Shown piece by piece: positions 38,035-49,934 of a DNA stretch of 64,000 nt; positions within the stretch are counted from its first letter, which is position 1; the number at the start of each line of letters is the position of its first letter. The notes under the pieces were generated by a model. That model was not told where the DNA came from and searched no databases. It was given only the letters and a program-made list of their open reading frames with translations. The DNA is from Hypholoma sublateritium FD-334 SS-4 (taxonomy: Eukaryota > Basidiomycota > Agaricomycetes > Agaricales > Strophariaceae). The stretch is taken from NCBI GenBank assembly GCA_000827495.1, contig KN817528.1:124001-188000 (forward strand). The letters are read 5' to 3'. A program made the translations under genes and the position numbers.

Positions 38035-38634
38035 AACACTTCCATCAATCATTATCTATGGCTCCAAAAGCTTGTGTCACTCCTCTCATGATTTTTTGGA
38101 GGGCTTGTTACCCTCCCATTGAATTTCAGTTACATGCCAATTACATCCTGAATGCGACGGTGAAACATTGAGGGTGATTGTATGAACCGAGGACTTGCTT
38201 TAATTTCTAATATCTCAAATGGGCTGAGTTTATTCCACCGTTTTTCAAGAGCATAATAAGTTGGGACATACCTGCATTATAGTATCGGAAAATAATCACC
38301 CCGCCAGCAAGAGATTTGACAAACCCATAGATCAGATGGTTCGACCACAAATCTGTCCCGTTTAGTGCGACGCTTGTCATTGCACGTCGATATTACAAAA
38401 ATAAAGCCTCACGGCCCTCGCGAAGGTGCGCGTATAACACCTGCTTCGACATGCTGTTTACGATTACGTACTACTTATATGGGACGTTGTCTCCACGTTT
38501 TTGTAGAGGAGTGTACAACTCAGCTCCGCCTCAAGTTCACGGTGGCTCTAATCACTTCGACACCCCCAGTTTCTTCGCTCTCTACCAACGATATGTCATA
38601 TTTACCACCACACGACTGGAAAAGAAGAGGGAAA
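38035..38634. other. Intergenic stretch before the first GTPase gene
   Basis: AT-rich, no supported gene. An upstream in-frame ATG at 38593 could extend the GTPase by 14 residues (SYLPPHDWKRRGK). Confidence 0.4.
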
Positions 38635-39714
38635 ATGGTCCGAAAAAGTGATCCCATCTTCAAGGACGCAAGACCAACTGACTGCATCATTGCGTGAGCT
38701 TACATCCCGTAATTTTGAAGCAACTCTCAAACGTTTGTTGTAGGGTCATGGGCGCAACTGGAACCGGAAAGAGCACGGTCGGTTCACGCTCGTAAAAAAT
38801 CGTTGTGTGGTTGACAACTATCCTCAGTTCATAAACAGAATTCTTGGACCCGAGTCGCTCGTTCGCGACAAACCTGCAGTTGGCCACGAGCTCAAATCTT
38901 GTACATCCCAATTGCAGCCGATCCTCCTCACGCCGACAACATATCCTAACCTTCCTCGGGAGTTCGACGGAAGATTAATCATTGTAGATACACCCGGTTT
39001 TGACGACACTTATGAGGATGATTCCGAAATTTTGCGGAGGATCTCCGTTTGGTTGGCTGCATCGTGAGTGAATACCTCTGAAAATGCAATATGCTTGAGC
39101 ACTTAGATGATTAATATGTCTTTTGCAGTTATTCCGATTCTATGAAACTAGGAGGCATGATTTATATGCACGAAATATCTCAGCCCCGTATGTCTGGGAC
39201 CGCGCGCGCGAATACCGAAGTTTTCCAGAAATTATGTGGTTCAACCAGCATGTCCTCCGTCTTCCTTGTCACCACTAAGTGGGACGACGTCGATGTAGGT
39301 CAAGGGAGCAAGCGAGAGGTGCAACTTGCAGAAAAGTATTGGAAAGACATGATTGCCGGGAAAGCGCAACAACGTCGGTTCATGAACGACGAGAAAACTG
39401 GTCGTGCAATCATAAGTGAGATTTTAGATCTCTACATGGCTCGTATTCGAGGTGGTCAGCTCACGCTTCAAATACAAACCGAATTGGTCAACCTGCAAAA
39501 AATCATTCCCGACACCGAGGCAGCAAAATCCCTGAAGCACAGCTTGGAAGATGCACTCAAAGCCCAGAGGCAATTGGCCGAAGATATGAAGACGAATGGG
39601 GACGGAGGCCGCTACAAAGAAGCGCAAGATCAGATCAATAAGATCCTCGGAGAACTTAGGGCGCTTAAAGTCAGTTTCCCTCGACGGCTTTTGGCAGCTT
39701 TGGGGGGTGCATAG
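38635..39714 (+). CDS. AIG1/GIMAP-like P-loop GTPase, copy 1
   Basis: Four exons (38635-38693, 38744-38777, 38828-39063, 39129-39714) give 304 residues. G1 is GATGTGKST (residues 23-31), encoded in a 34-nt exon. A conserved SCT at 55-57 is the likely switch I threonine, G3 is DTPGFDD (85-91) and G4 is TTKWD (158-162), in the order and spacing of AIG1/GIMAP-type GTPases of the septin-related TRAFAC branch. The C-terminal 120 residues are helical and charged, ending in a hydrophobic tail (RRLLAALGGA) that could touch membranes. Animal and plant relatives act in immune-cell survival and pathogen response; basidiomycete members are numerous and uncharacterised. It is the first of five such genes in the next 23 kb, with nearest sisters at 40545 and 44229 on the same strand. 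Confidence 0.88.
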
Positions 39715-40544
39715 CTCTACTAGTCTAAAAATAGATATTACTTTAGGTTGACTGTATGCGGATTCAACTTTATGGCGGCATACCTACTTGGATACCTTAT
39801 ACCAACACTTCCCAAACACATTATTCAATAACGCCCTTTTTGACCTACTTACTTACTCTCTTTACATTGTTAAACTTATTTACACAATATTAAGTAGGCT
39901 AGGGTTTCATTTATATGGATTTTGAGCACTGTTTCCCTTATAAATAATCTCTACCATTGGTTTCGTAGCGTCTTATGTGACTCAAGGGGAAATAGAAGTA
40001 AGTAATAGAAAAAAAATGTAAAGATATTTTTATCTAAATAAGCCGAGTGAATGCTACTCTACGTCGTGACGTCAACGCGTACCCAAGTCACGGTCGCGCC
40101 GAGCGTGTGAGCAAAACGAATAAACTTGGTCCGAGTCTTTCTTTGCCTCCCATTGTTTTCAGTCTCTATTCTTCTTCTGAGGCCACTCACTTTGCATTTT
40201 CATAACAATATTCACTACCGCGTCTCTATTCCCCGTGGCGATGATTTTCAGGTTCATGAACGACATTACAATCTAATTTCCTTGTCAATGTCCTTGACCT
40301 TGTCCTACTAAATTATCCTCTTAGGCTCAGGCTTGCGTACCAACTGTGCAGCTTTCGGAGTCTCCTCTTTCTTGACAGGCCTCCAGGATCAGATTAGAAC
40401 GATAACAATTTAATCGTGTTACATGTATTGCCACGACGCAAATCGTGTGATATCGACATGGGCTAAGGGTTTGCTCTCTTTCGTCCGGGACTATCTATCT
40501 CCTATTCGATATTGACTTGGTCGAAGCCGTTCGTGCTCGTGCAC
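39715..40544. other. AT-rich spacer between GTPase genes
   Basis: No supported gene. Contains A/T runs near 40005-40035 and a CT-rich leader-like stretch at about 40470-40505. Confidence 0.4.
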
Positions 40545-43453
40545 ATGCCAAATCCTTCTGCTTTGCGTTGGAGGCTCGGTGTGGCTTTGGGAGTACGCGG
40601 ATATCCAAATCTTCGAACAGCGTCTCTTCGTGACGATCCCACAGCATGGATTCTCGCTAATAGTGAAATTATTTCGACCATTGTCAAGCAGGAGCAGCAG
40701 ACTCTATCTATGGATGATATGGGCGGACTGGAAGGAATGCTATTTCCTGTAAGTGTTCATAAAGGCTACCTTGGCTAGCTTGTCTTGCCACGATCTCATA
40801 CCGAAATCCCCAGCGATTAACTCTGTATATGTACGGTCGATCGAGACTGACTCGAGATTCTGTAAACGAGAGGTGGCCTTTTGGTTGCTCTACTATTTAT
40901 CAACGTCCCATTGAAGCCCTTGCACCTCATTAGGAACCTCAATGCACTTCTTCACCGTCACAAGGCTGAATACACCTCGATTTATGATATCGCCCCGTTG
41001 TCACCCAAAAGCATCCGAGAAATTCTGCCCAAATGCCTTGGTGAAAATTTGAAGGCAAGTACTTGGGGTATTATTATATTTTACTCTACTGAGTTATTTA
41101 ATCTGGTGAACAAATGCAGCTCGCTCGCTCAGAAATAGAGCATGTAACCGCTATGTATGAGCTCGACATCCTTTCCATCGCTGCTCGTGCACTTGTGGTA
41201 TTGTCCAGCATTGATCACATTGAACTGGGGCTAGGCCCTGCTCAGCTTGAACTCCAGGATCTCATAGACCTTCTCCAAGAGGTATCAGTCCCATATCATC
41301 ACTTTTTCGTAGTATACATTTGACAAAGAACATGATAGATTATTGATTTTGGACATCTTGGTGATGCGCGTCCTCTAATCTGTGCAGCTCTGTATACCCT
41401 CTGCCGAAAGAGTAATCTACACCCGACAAGTCTCATACTTAAAAACATAACAAGCTTAGCGTCTACGTCTCTCACTGGAACTGGTCAACATGTCCCCGCA
41501 AAGGCTTTCAAAGGCAAGTTTGCTGGTAAAGATGTCGCCATCAAGGTTACCAAGGTTCTCATTTCCAATCGTTCTACTTGATATAAAAACGCTCAGCTCA
41601 ATTTGTTTCAACAGGCATGTATTCGAGACGCAATTATCTGGAGGCAGCTCGATCATCCAAATGTCCTATCCATATTTGGAGTAGACAATAGCCCTGGAAA
41701 TCTATATATTATCTCGCCATGGATGTTACAAGGGAACGTGATTCAGTACTTGGATAAGAATCTTGAAGTAGACAGGATGTCGCTGGTGAGCAAATAATCT
41801 TGACACACGGACTCTGTTCACGCCTGGTTGGAAGGTTCTCGATGTTGCCAGGGGGCTACAGTATCTTCATGAACTTAATCCTCCTATCGTACATGGCAAT
41901 TTGAAAGGGGTATGAGCTTAATCTATTGATTCATTGAACCGACTGACGATGTAAAAAACCGTACCATCTGCAGGAAAATATTCTGATTAATGACTGTTTG
42001 AAAGCTTGCATAAGCGATTACGATTTCATGCATACATCACACGATACAACCCAAAGAACAACTGGCATGTCAGAAGGCCAATCTGACAATCATGGACACA
42101 AAACGGTAGCTCGGGATGTCTCTGCCTTCAGCACCGTTCTTTATGAAGTACGCTCCTTCTGTCTTGCTCATCAAGGTTACTGCTCATGATCATCCACACG
42201 TAGATAATGGTCCATCCAGTCCCAATTGCTTCGCAAATTTTGCCTCTTTCCAGACCCTCTGTTATCGACGACACCATCTGGAAGATAATGCAAAAATGCT
42301 GGTCTCCTGATTCTCCGCCTATCAGCGACATCCTGAAAATCATATCTCAATATCTCACCATACTACCATCAGACGAAGACTTTTCGGTAGTTCGTAATAA
42401 AGTCATTCATGCTCAACCATCCATATTTGATCTTCCCGAATCGATCTTTCCGACTTCTACCCTGCCTATATTACTGCGTCAGGATGAATGCGCACTCAGT
42501 CCGAGTCCAGCAGACCTCATCATTGTGTATGTTACAATCTATTCACAAACCTCTGGCTTTCGGCTTTGAACTTAATTGATTTGCATACAGTGTAACTGGA
42601 CCATCTGGATCTGGTAAAAGCTCGGTGAGATCGTTACCGTCTAGTGCCAGAATGTCCAGCACAAGATTTACTGGTTCAAACAGTTCATAAATCACTTATT
42701 TGGATCTGAAGTCGCCTATGTACACGATGAAATGGAGTCCTGCACCCAGACAGTTAATGCGTTCGCATGCATGCACCCTCGTCGGCCAAATCAAAAAGTG
42801 ATAATTGTTGATACACCCGGATTTGACGACAGCACTAGAACCGATTTAGCTATACTTGAAGAAATAGCCCAATGGCTAGAAGCTACGTACGTTAGCTGCA
42901 ATCTCTATCGACATTCGCTGACCTTTTCCGGTTCAGCTATCGAAAAAGAATCCTGCTTTCCGGAATATTACAATTTCACAGCATCAGGGACTCCCGAATG
43001 CGTGGCGCGCCATTACGAAACCTTACCATGTTCCAGCACCTTTGTGGAAAAGATGCATACAAGAATGTTGTGCTGCTGACAACATTTTGGGATCGAGTCC
43101 TCGACGAAGTTGCGGTGAATAGAGAGAATCAATTACGGGCAGACTTCTGGCGACCGTTGATCGTACATGGTTCTCGGGTCGATCAATTCAATCCTCCGAC
43201 TCATGAACGCGCATGGGATATAATCGATGGCTTTTCTCCCAATACCAGCCGTCCCGCGCTTACCATACAAAGGGAAATGGTTGACCAGAAGAAAAAACTC
43301 TATGAAACCTCTGTCTTCAAGGTTCTTAAGAGCTTCTGGCGGTCAATTGTGAACAAGATCGCCAAAAAAATTGGTATAGGAAGCAAGGGGCCCAAAAATA
43401 TTCACGTTCAGCGTGCTTTCGAGCAAAATCAGGCATTCGACAAAAAACGATAA
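40545..43453 (+). CDS. Pseudokinase fused to an AIG1-like P-loop GTPase
   Basis: Twelve phase-consistent exons (40545-40748, 40814-40872, 40934-41054, 41120-41281, 41339-41554, 41615-41785, 41835-41909, 41974-42147, 42204-42526, 42591-42624, 42684-42886, 42937-43453) give 752 residues. Residues 1-215 are helical with no match I know. About 220-460 is a protein-kinase fold: VAIK (248-251), an alpha-C region WRQLDHPNVL, then HGN at 331-333 where active kinases have HRD/HGD, and DYD at 351-353 in place of DFG. The C-lobe keeps DVSAFSTVLYE and IWKIMQKCW. Residues 500-752 are the GTPase: G1 GPSGSGKSS (505-513), SCT, G3 DTPGFDD (556-562), G4 TTFWD (629-633). Exon 9 alone spans the kinase end and the GTPase start, so the fusion does not rest on one doubtful splice. 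One intron (41055-41119) has a GC donor. The true start may lie upstream. Confidence 0.82.
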
Positions 43454-44228
43454 CCAACAACCTCTCCAGCAACACCACTGCCAGCAAGCTCGATGTATGA
43501 CCCAAGGCGAGATGTTTCTTACCTACCCCCCCCCCCTTTACTCATTAGAATTGCAACTTGAGCTACTTAGTATGAGCATCAGAGCAAATGCCTGGTTTAT
43601 AACAAACACACGGTTTCTGGCTCAGCCCGCTGGCAATCGGTCTCGATCCAGAGTCAAACGTCCTGAAAGTACGTGCTGACTTAAAGTACGCAGATAATAC
43701 TGGTCGCGCACACGCATGACACAAGTACTTACATCGTGGCAGAGCCGAGGCCACCATATATAGTACAGGCTCCCCCAAATAAACCCCACACTAATTAAGT
43801 CCCAGTCCCCTGTTTCGTCATTAAAGTTCCTACTCAGAGATAGTAAATTTCTAGTCCAATAAGAATGGTTTATGTATTTGATCTCCCTGGGTGTATGAGG
43901 TTTGTTACAGACTTGCAGTCGGTCGGATGACTTACGGAAATAGACCACCTGTGGATCACCGTCAACCGGCGGCAACGTGGTCGAATGTTGCCTCGTTCAG
44001 AATGCATGGTGGAGGGCTTGTGGAGGGCTGGTTTCCTTGAGGCACAATAAGTATATCCACAGGAATCGAAGGAAGGCCTTACACAAAGAACCTACAACTT
44101 CCTTGCCATCGACATCTCAGTGGTCCAGACCGTTGATTCAGGACACAGCAGCACACTGGTTTGGAAATATCTACAGGATGCGCAAATACAGACGGGACAG
44201 TGCAAAAATTATGCGGAACCTAGCACGA
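43454..44228. other. Spacer between GTPase genes
   Basis: No supported gene. Has a C run near 43527-43536. A minus-strand frame at 43622-43975 (about 117 codons, Trp/Tyr-rich) lacks introns or a family motif that I can defend. Confidence 0.4.
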
Positions 44229-45342
44229 ATGACGAAGCCAGAAGACGGGATATTTCCAGGATGTCCAAACGACATCGTGATTCCGTGTGTTCATTTTCGT
44301 CGATAAAGCTTAGCGTTGTAAATCTGACCGGCGTGTTACTTCACGAAGAGTTATGGGCCCTACGGGCGTCGGAAAGAGCACTGTATGTTTCTTCTTTTGT
44401 CGTCAATAGAAAAATATCAAGGCGATTTTATACTGATCTTCTAGTTTATCAATTCTCTTCTCACCGAAGGGCAACCTCAAATGCTTGTTGGACATAGCTT
44501 GATGTCATGTACATCGACCATCAATCCGGTTGTAGTCAACTTTCCTTCCGACACCAACCATCTGCAGGTCGATGCGAAGGGTGAAAACAGGCGATTAATC
44601 ATTGTTGACACACCTGGATTCGATGATACGTTCGTCGATGACTCCGAGATTTTGAGACGTATCTCGTTATGGCTTGCCCAGTCGTAAGGATCTATTATTC
44701 TCCGGGGCAGGAACCGTCAATCTTGATTGCTATGCCTCTGTTAGATACACCAAAAACATGAAATTGGCGGGCGTGATATACCTCCACGATATCACTCAGA
44801 CCCGTATGTTGGGAACGACGCGCCGTAACTTGGATATGTTCAGAAAGTTGGTCGGAGACAAAGCTCTCAGCGCAGTTGTCTTGGGAACGACGAAATGGGG
44901 CTCCGTTGATGAACTCGTCGCTCGTCGCCGTCAATCTGAGCTAGCAGATAGCTATTGGAAAGAAATGTCTGACGCAGGGTCACGAATCGTACAGATTGAC
45001 CTGAAGAAATCACTTGTACTAATAAGCCAGATTCTCACCCACAAAGACCCAAAACACACTACGGTGGCGGATGAATTTCTGATGATACAGGAGGAACTCA
45101 CAGAGATGAGGAAGTTCATCCCTGAGACGGAGGCGGGAAAAACCCTCCGATACACTCTCGAGCAGGTCATCGAGTTGCAACGAGCTAGAGCAGAGAAGCT
45201 CAAAGAGAAAACGGACAAATCAAACGATAACAAAATTGTTCAGGAATTTCATGAGGGGCAAAAACGGCTTGAGGATCTCGTGCGAGCGGCCAAGGATATG
45301 AAGGTGCCATTCTCCGCGAGAATAAAGAGATTTTTCGACTAG
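44229..45342 (+). CDS. AIG1/GIMAP-like P-loop GTPase, copy 3
   Basis: Four exons (44229-44284, 44349-44382, 44445-44683, 44745-45342) give 308 residues with exactly the exon plan of copy 1. G1 is GPTGVGKST in the 34-nt exon, preceded by NDIVIPVM, matching TDCIIAVM of copy 1. Then come SCT, G3 DTPGFDD, the shared FVDDSEILRRISLWLAQS, KLAGVIYLHDITQTRM and G4 TTKWG, where the usual Asp is Gly. That G4 change could weaken guanine specificity. The helical tail (KFIPETEAGKTLRYTLEQ) also aligns with copy 1 (KIIPDTEAAKSLKHSLED), so these two are the closest pair in the window. Cellular role unknown. An ATG at 44211 would add six residues. Confidence 0.87.
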
Positions 45343-45728
45343 GTTGGATTCTTCACATTGATCCATATTGTATCATTGACTAGATTCGTTCGCCAGGCTA
45401 TTCGTTTTCGAGAGCATTGGCATGTGGTTTGGGTATCAACGCGTCCTGTACTGTGCTTGGCTTTTTGCCCATTATACATCATGTTCCACGGTGCAGGCTG
45501 AGTGCAAGTAAGCAAATCGCAAGTATGACGATTATTAATTTGCATCGTAAAAGAGCGGTCGCATCACCAACAGTGAAGTGGGGCTACTTGATAATTCCAG
45601 AAACGCAAGGAAGATTCCGAGATTGATCACTTTTTCTTTCTTTCTGGTAACCCCTAGAGGTTGAATCATTTAGTTGACCCCCATGGCCAGAAGATTGGGA
45701 CAGAGCTGCAACATATTTGTCAGGACAT

Positions 45729-46864
45729 TCACCGACAGATTGGGCCTCCCAGATCGGACCTTTTGTAAGCCAGCCATTTGGGATTGGCTCCATATTTCAT
45801 GTCTCCCGCGCGTTCCAGCGGTGGGACACCAGATACCTGACAAGTGTCACAATCAAGACAACCAAGTCCACGTTAAAGTAACCAAGTACTCACGTTACGG
45901 GTTAGATAGTACGTAGATAACGGGCTCAATGAAGCCAATACCACCAAACCAAAGGGTAGGGACGCGGTTGACAATATCCATATCCCTGTCCATATACCGA
46001 CTTCTCCGATATAGCTACATTTGCGTCGAGTTCGAATTTGAAGTTAGTCTGAGAAAGCGAGAAATTGGGGACTAACTTGGGATGCCTGCTAATACTCCAC
46101 AGCCCGGATGATATGAAGACCTCCTCGTGCTCTTTATTGTCTTTCGCTTTTCGCCATACCGATTTCTGGCGATCGGCTATAATCTCGAATAGGAGGGACC
46201 CTACGTATATCCCCAATCCAATATAATCACGCCTCCCTACTGCAGGCTGAACATGGGATGGTATGGCGTTGCAAAGGAAAACAGGCAGCCCAACGAGAGT
46301 AATCCACGTAGCTGACAAGACCTTTAAAACACATGAACATCAAATTGACTCATAAACGAACCCTGAGCCATCCAATAACATGTAAATTTCGTCGGCTGTT
46401 TCTTGATTTCATCGAAACGAGAATCCCCACCAGCTTTGATGGCCCTCTGAAGCCGTATGTATGAGTGGCGGTGAGCGTCAAAAAATAATCAACCAACCAT
46501 AGCGAGAAAGCTTCCAAGGCGCAAGGACCACAGCCCAATGGCAGCAGTGAGAAGAATTTGCCTCGGAGCGAATGAGGACAACCTAGGTAAAGCTCCCGGA
46601 ACTCCATCCCAAAATCTGGCTTTAAGAGACGGGTAATAGAGGGATATCGCCGTAGAAGACATCCAACCTATTGCTCCTCCAAGGTCATAGAATTTATCAT
46701 TTTGTTGTGGAACAAAGATGGCCGCGAAGACTGTAGAACCGCCGTGTGATTCAATGGACATATTGTTACACCTTGAGGATGTTCATAAGAGCGTAGCGGC
46801 ACTTACGTGCCTGTAACGCATATGCGCTGGCAATTGTTGGACTGAGGCGAGAAAATACAGGCAT
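45729..46864 (-). CDS. DUF1295 / steroid 5-alpha-reductase-like membrane protein
   Basis: Starts at 46864 (MPVFSRLSPTIASAYALQA), with exons joined over short introns and a stop TGA at 45729-45731. Diagnostic segments: NDKFYDLGGAIGW, GLWSLRLGSFLAM, GLGIYVGSLLFEIIADRQK, then SSGLWSISRHPN joined across an intron to YIGEVGIWTGIW. This is the W-R-H-P-N-Y signature of the DUF1295 / isoprenylcysteine-methyltransferase-like superfamily. It ends PPLERAGDMKYGANPKWLA. The proteins are multipass, probably ER, membrane enzymes; in this superfamily the conserved RHPNYF region binds NAD(P)H or SAM, but the reaction of fungal DUF1295 proteins is not settled. The gene lies between GTPase copy 3 and the AT-hook gene with no evident link to either. 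Confidence 0.85.
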
Positions 46865-47491
46865 TTCGGAGAGAGAGAGGATGGGCCAAGTCAGCCAAAA
46901 GCCCTCTTCTTGTTTGTTCAAGACTCAGTACCAAGTGCCGATCAAGGCCAGACATCGAAAGTCAAGGCAACTTGAAGAAACAAGAACCAACAGTAGAGTA
47001 TATTTCGCGTGACACATTAACATTGTGACACGATCGCTTCGTTTACCCTGTGCGTCAACGACGACAACGACGAATCATTCGATATTGCAAACCTACAACG
47101 TTATTTTGTCACCTGTAGAATTTGAAGATAACTTCTGCGAGCAAGTCTTTGTCCGGTGCTCCCACTGGGTATGTCTCCTTTGATTTATGCCGTACTATTT
47201 GATGCGAATCTAATGCATACCAATAAAAGATATTTCTGCCCGGAGAAAACTGACTGTTTTGCGAAGTGAGTAAGGTATTCAGGTGGTGCCTGTTGGCTTT
47301 ACCTTTCGTACGTATGCCTCCATCATGTGGATGACATTCTCTGCAGGTCCATTCGTCCAATATATTCATTCTTGAACCCAACAAGCCACAAACGTTCTCA
47401 CTTGGATCGAGAGCTGCAACTATTAGCATTTTCTCAGATAATATCTAGCCGGATAGATATTATTTGTGTTTCTCTATTGGGTCATTTCACC
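46865..47491. other. Shared promoter region of DUF1295 and AT-hook genes
   Basis: Divergent promoters; a purine-rich GAGAGAGAGAGG near 46870 is the CT-rich leader of the minus-strand gene. No coding region supported. Confidence 0.4.
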
Positions 47492-49458
47492 ATGGACAAT
47501 CCACAGCATTATCAACCACTATCTCATGCTCTACACCCACCACCAAGTGCGTTAAGTCGGGGGCAAAACACTCACTATGCGAACACAGCGCAGCACGCTT
47601 CATATAATGACGTACCGAAGCAGCCGACACAAAAACCTGTTGAGGCTGAAGAAGACGACGAAGAGGAAGATGATGATGATGAGGGCCTTGTTGAGGAACA
47701 ATTAAACCAAAACGATGTAGATATGCATGGAAGTGAAAACGCATCTCCTCAGCCATCCAGGTGAGCAGTGGGAGTAGGTTTTATCAACTCATTCAACATT
47801 TTGATTTCCCCCCTAGTTCAGCTGACGTCCGTGCATCGACTCATGCACCTCATCCAAGTCAACCAGTATCACCAGCCCCGGAGCAAAAACGACGGCCGGG
47901 ACGGCCCAGAGGTTCTAAAAATCGCAGACCGCGAGTAGGCTCGGCTAAACATGAGTCGTCCCAATTCTACTATCCCCCCCCTGCACCAGAAGCTGCTTCG
48001 GGTTCAACAACAGCTCCTCAACACACAAACATTAATCCACAAAACCAACATTATTATGAATTCCAATGGCGTGTTTTGAATCTATGCGCAGAGTTTTATG
48101 GTGCCGCCGAGGAATTGGTTGTGAGTACATATGGCTAATTCTATACGGAAAATAATGCGCTTAAGGCCGTAACAGAAAGGAACGCCATCTCTTGTCATTG
48201 CACAGTGCTATAGCATGGGGCCTGGGGCAAAGGTGGATCCATTGGTCATGATTGCGGAGGCTAAGAGTGTGTGCGATGCTCTGGTACGTACAGACACTTT
48301 TATGATATATCCTCCAGACTGATCATGCTCTCTGAAGCTCTCCAATCCTTCTCAACTTATCACAAATCCTCCGCCGCCCAATTACCCAATCATGTCGACG
48401 ATTTATCACCCTATGGGTCAATCGAACCCCAACTCTGTTGTTGCTATTGCTGCACCTACCACCACAATTTCTTCTGGCACGCCAAATATTATAACCAATC
48501 CTCAGACATTTGTAGTCCCGTTAGGCGTTCAACCTCCATTTTCTGCCTATCCCATTTATAGTGCTTCTCCTGGGCAGTACCCTACAACTCCGTACTATCA
48601 GTACGCCGCTTATGGTCAGCCGGGTGTGCAGTACGCCACGCCCTCACAGCCGAATCCTCCTCCTACAGCTCCTCCCGTCGCCCACACATCGACTCCACCT
48701 GTTTCGTCGCAGCCAACGGCAACCATTACCACGACTCCCGCCACCGGCGGAACAGTCATTGGCAACCAGGGAGCATGGTCAGACGAGGAAACGGAACAGC
48801 TGAAGAAAATGGCCGAAGAAAGTCGGTCCAAAGGAACCTCTGGGGAGATTGAATGGGATTGGGTGATACAAGAGTGGGGTATCAGCAGAACCAGGTGAGT
48901 TTCAACATATTTTTTTTCGTTTTTTTTTGTTTTTTTCGTTTTTTTTTGTTGAATAATGTAATTGTTAGACACCAAATTCTAATCAAAGCTACTGCTTTGG
49001 GATTAAAAGAAAGTTCAAGCAGAGGGACCAAACGCCGTCGCGACGCTGATGAGGCTACTATCGTTCCTCCACCTATGGCTTCCCTTCAACAGCCATCAAA
49101 TAGTGCCCAAATTATTTCCTCCCCAGCTCAAAGCACTACCCAAACAACGTCGACTCCTGCAGCGTCGCCTGCCATGCAGAGTCAACAGCGACCATCGTCC
49201 TCGAAAGGCCCTGGAACGCTCAACTCCTCAGCCCCGACTCTTCCGTGGCCGATGCCTACAGTAGCCGTTAATACGCCTTCCCCTGTACTCTCCACCACTG
49301 GTAATTCACACGACGCGCAACGTTCGAGTTATTACCGGCCTCGACCAAATCAAGACTCGCCTGCTAAAGCAAGTGCGCAGTCTACGGTGCAGCATTCGTA
49401 TTACACCGCAACCGGGCAAATTACTTCAAATCTACGTCCCTCGGAAAACGGTAAATGA
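47492..49458 (+). CDS. AT-hook and SANT/Myb-like domain chromatin-associated protein
   Basis: Five exons (47492-47760, 47817-48120, 48176-48283, 48338-48894, 48969-49458) give 575 residues. An acidic run (EAEEDDEEEDDDDEG) is followed by an AT-hook, KRRPGRPRGSKNRRPR, which binds the minor groove of AT-rich DNA. A short folded part around YYEFQWRVLNLCAEFYGAAE precedes a Pro/Gln/Ser/Thr-rich middle. A Myb/SANT-like trihelix then reads AWSDEETEQLKKMAEESRSK, IEWDWVIQEWG and RHQILIKATALGLKE, with its last helix completed across the final intron. The tail is Ser/Pro/Gln-rich. It is probably a nuclear DNA- or chromatin-binding factor; no specific target can be read. The last intron contains a long T-rich run (48909-48950) with G and C interruptions. 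Confidence 0.85.
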
Positions 49459-49934
49459 GAAAAAAATCAAGCTTGCTACAAGCTTGAGTGTTGTCGATGG
49501 TCATTCCCGTTGCCTTCCAGAGATCGCCGTAATCTTGGTTAGACATACCGTCGGGGCTTTATTATATCTTGGTGTACTTGTATTGATTCCCGTGTTCAAT
49601 ACCCAGGCTTCATGCTACTATTGTAAAGTATAGTCTCACGTATACCCCTTTACGTATCTTGTAGCCTTTTATTTCGAATTTCTGGCCTCCCATGGCTCAT
49701 AATGGAAGTTCTCGATATTTTGATGGACATTAGTCACATGCACGTCATTATTGACATGACAATGTTTAACGCAAATGGTTTACCATGACCTTGCCATGAG
49801 TCGGACCTGTTTTAGATTTCTCTGCTAAGATCGCCACTATTTCACTGCCAATCAGCTTAGTCTAAGGCTCTCTCCACTACAGATAGGCTTCCTTACATAT
49901 TACAAGCACTTCCCAGCAGCATTTGATACCTACC
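49459..49934. other. Intergenic stretch before VPS51
   Basis: AT-rich 3' region of the AT-hook gene and promoter of VPS51. A plus-strand frame at 49459-49633 is just read-through of the preceding frame. No gene supported. Confidence 0.35.

Noticed and set aside
43622..43975. 117-codon minus-strand frame between GTPase genes
   Set aside because: Trp/Tyr-rich but without recognisable family, introns or a homologous relation that I could establish to the DUF1295 gene nearby.
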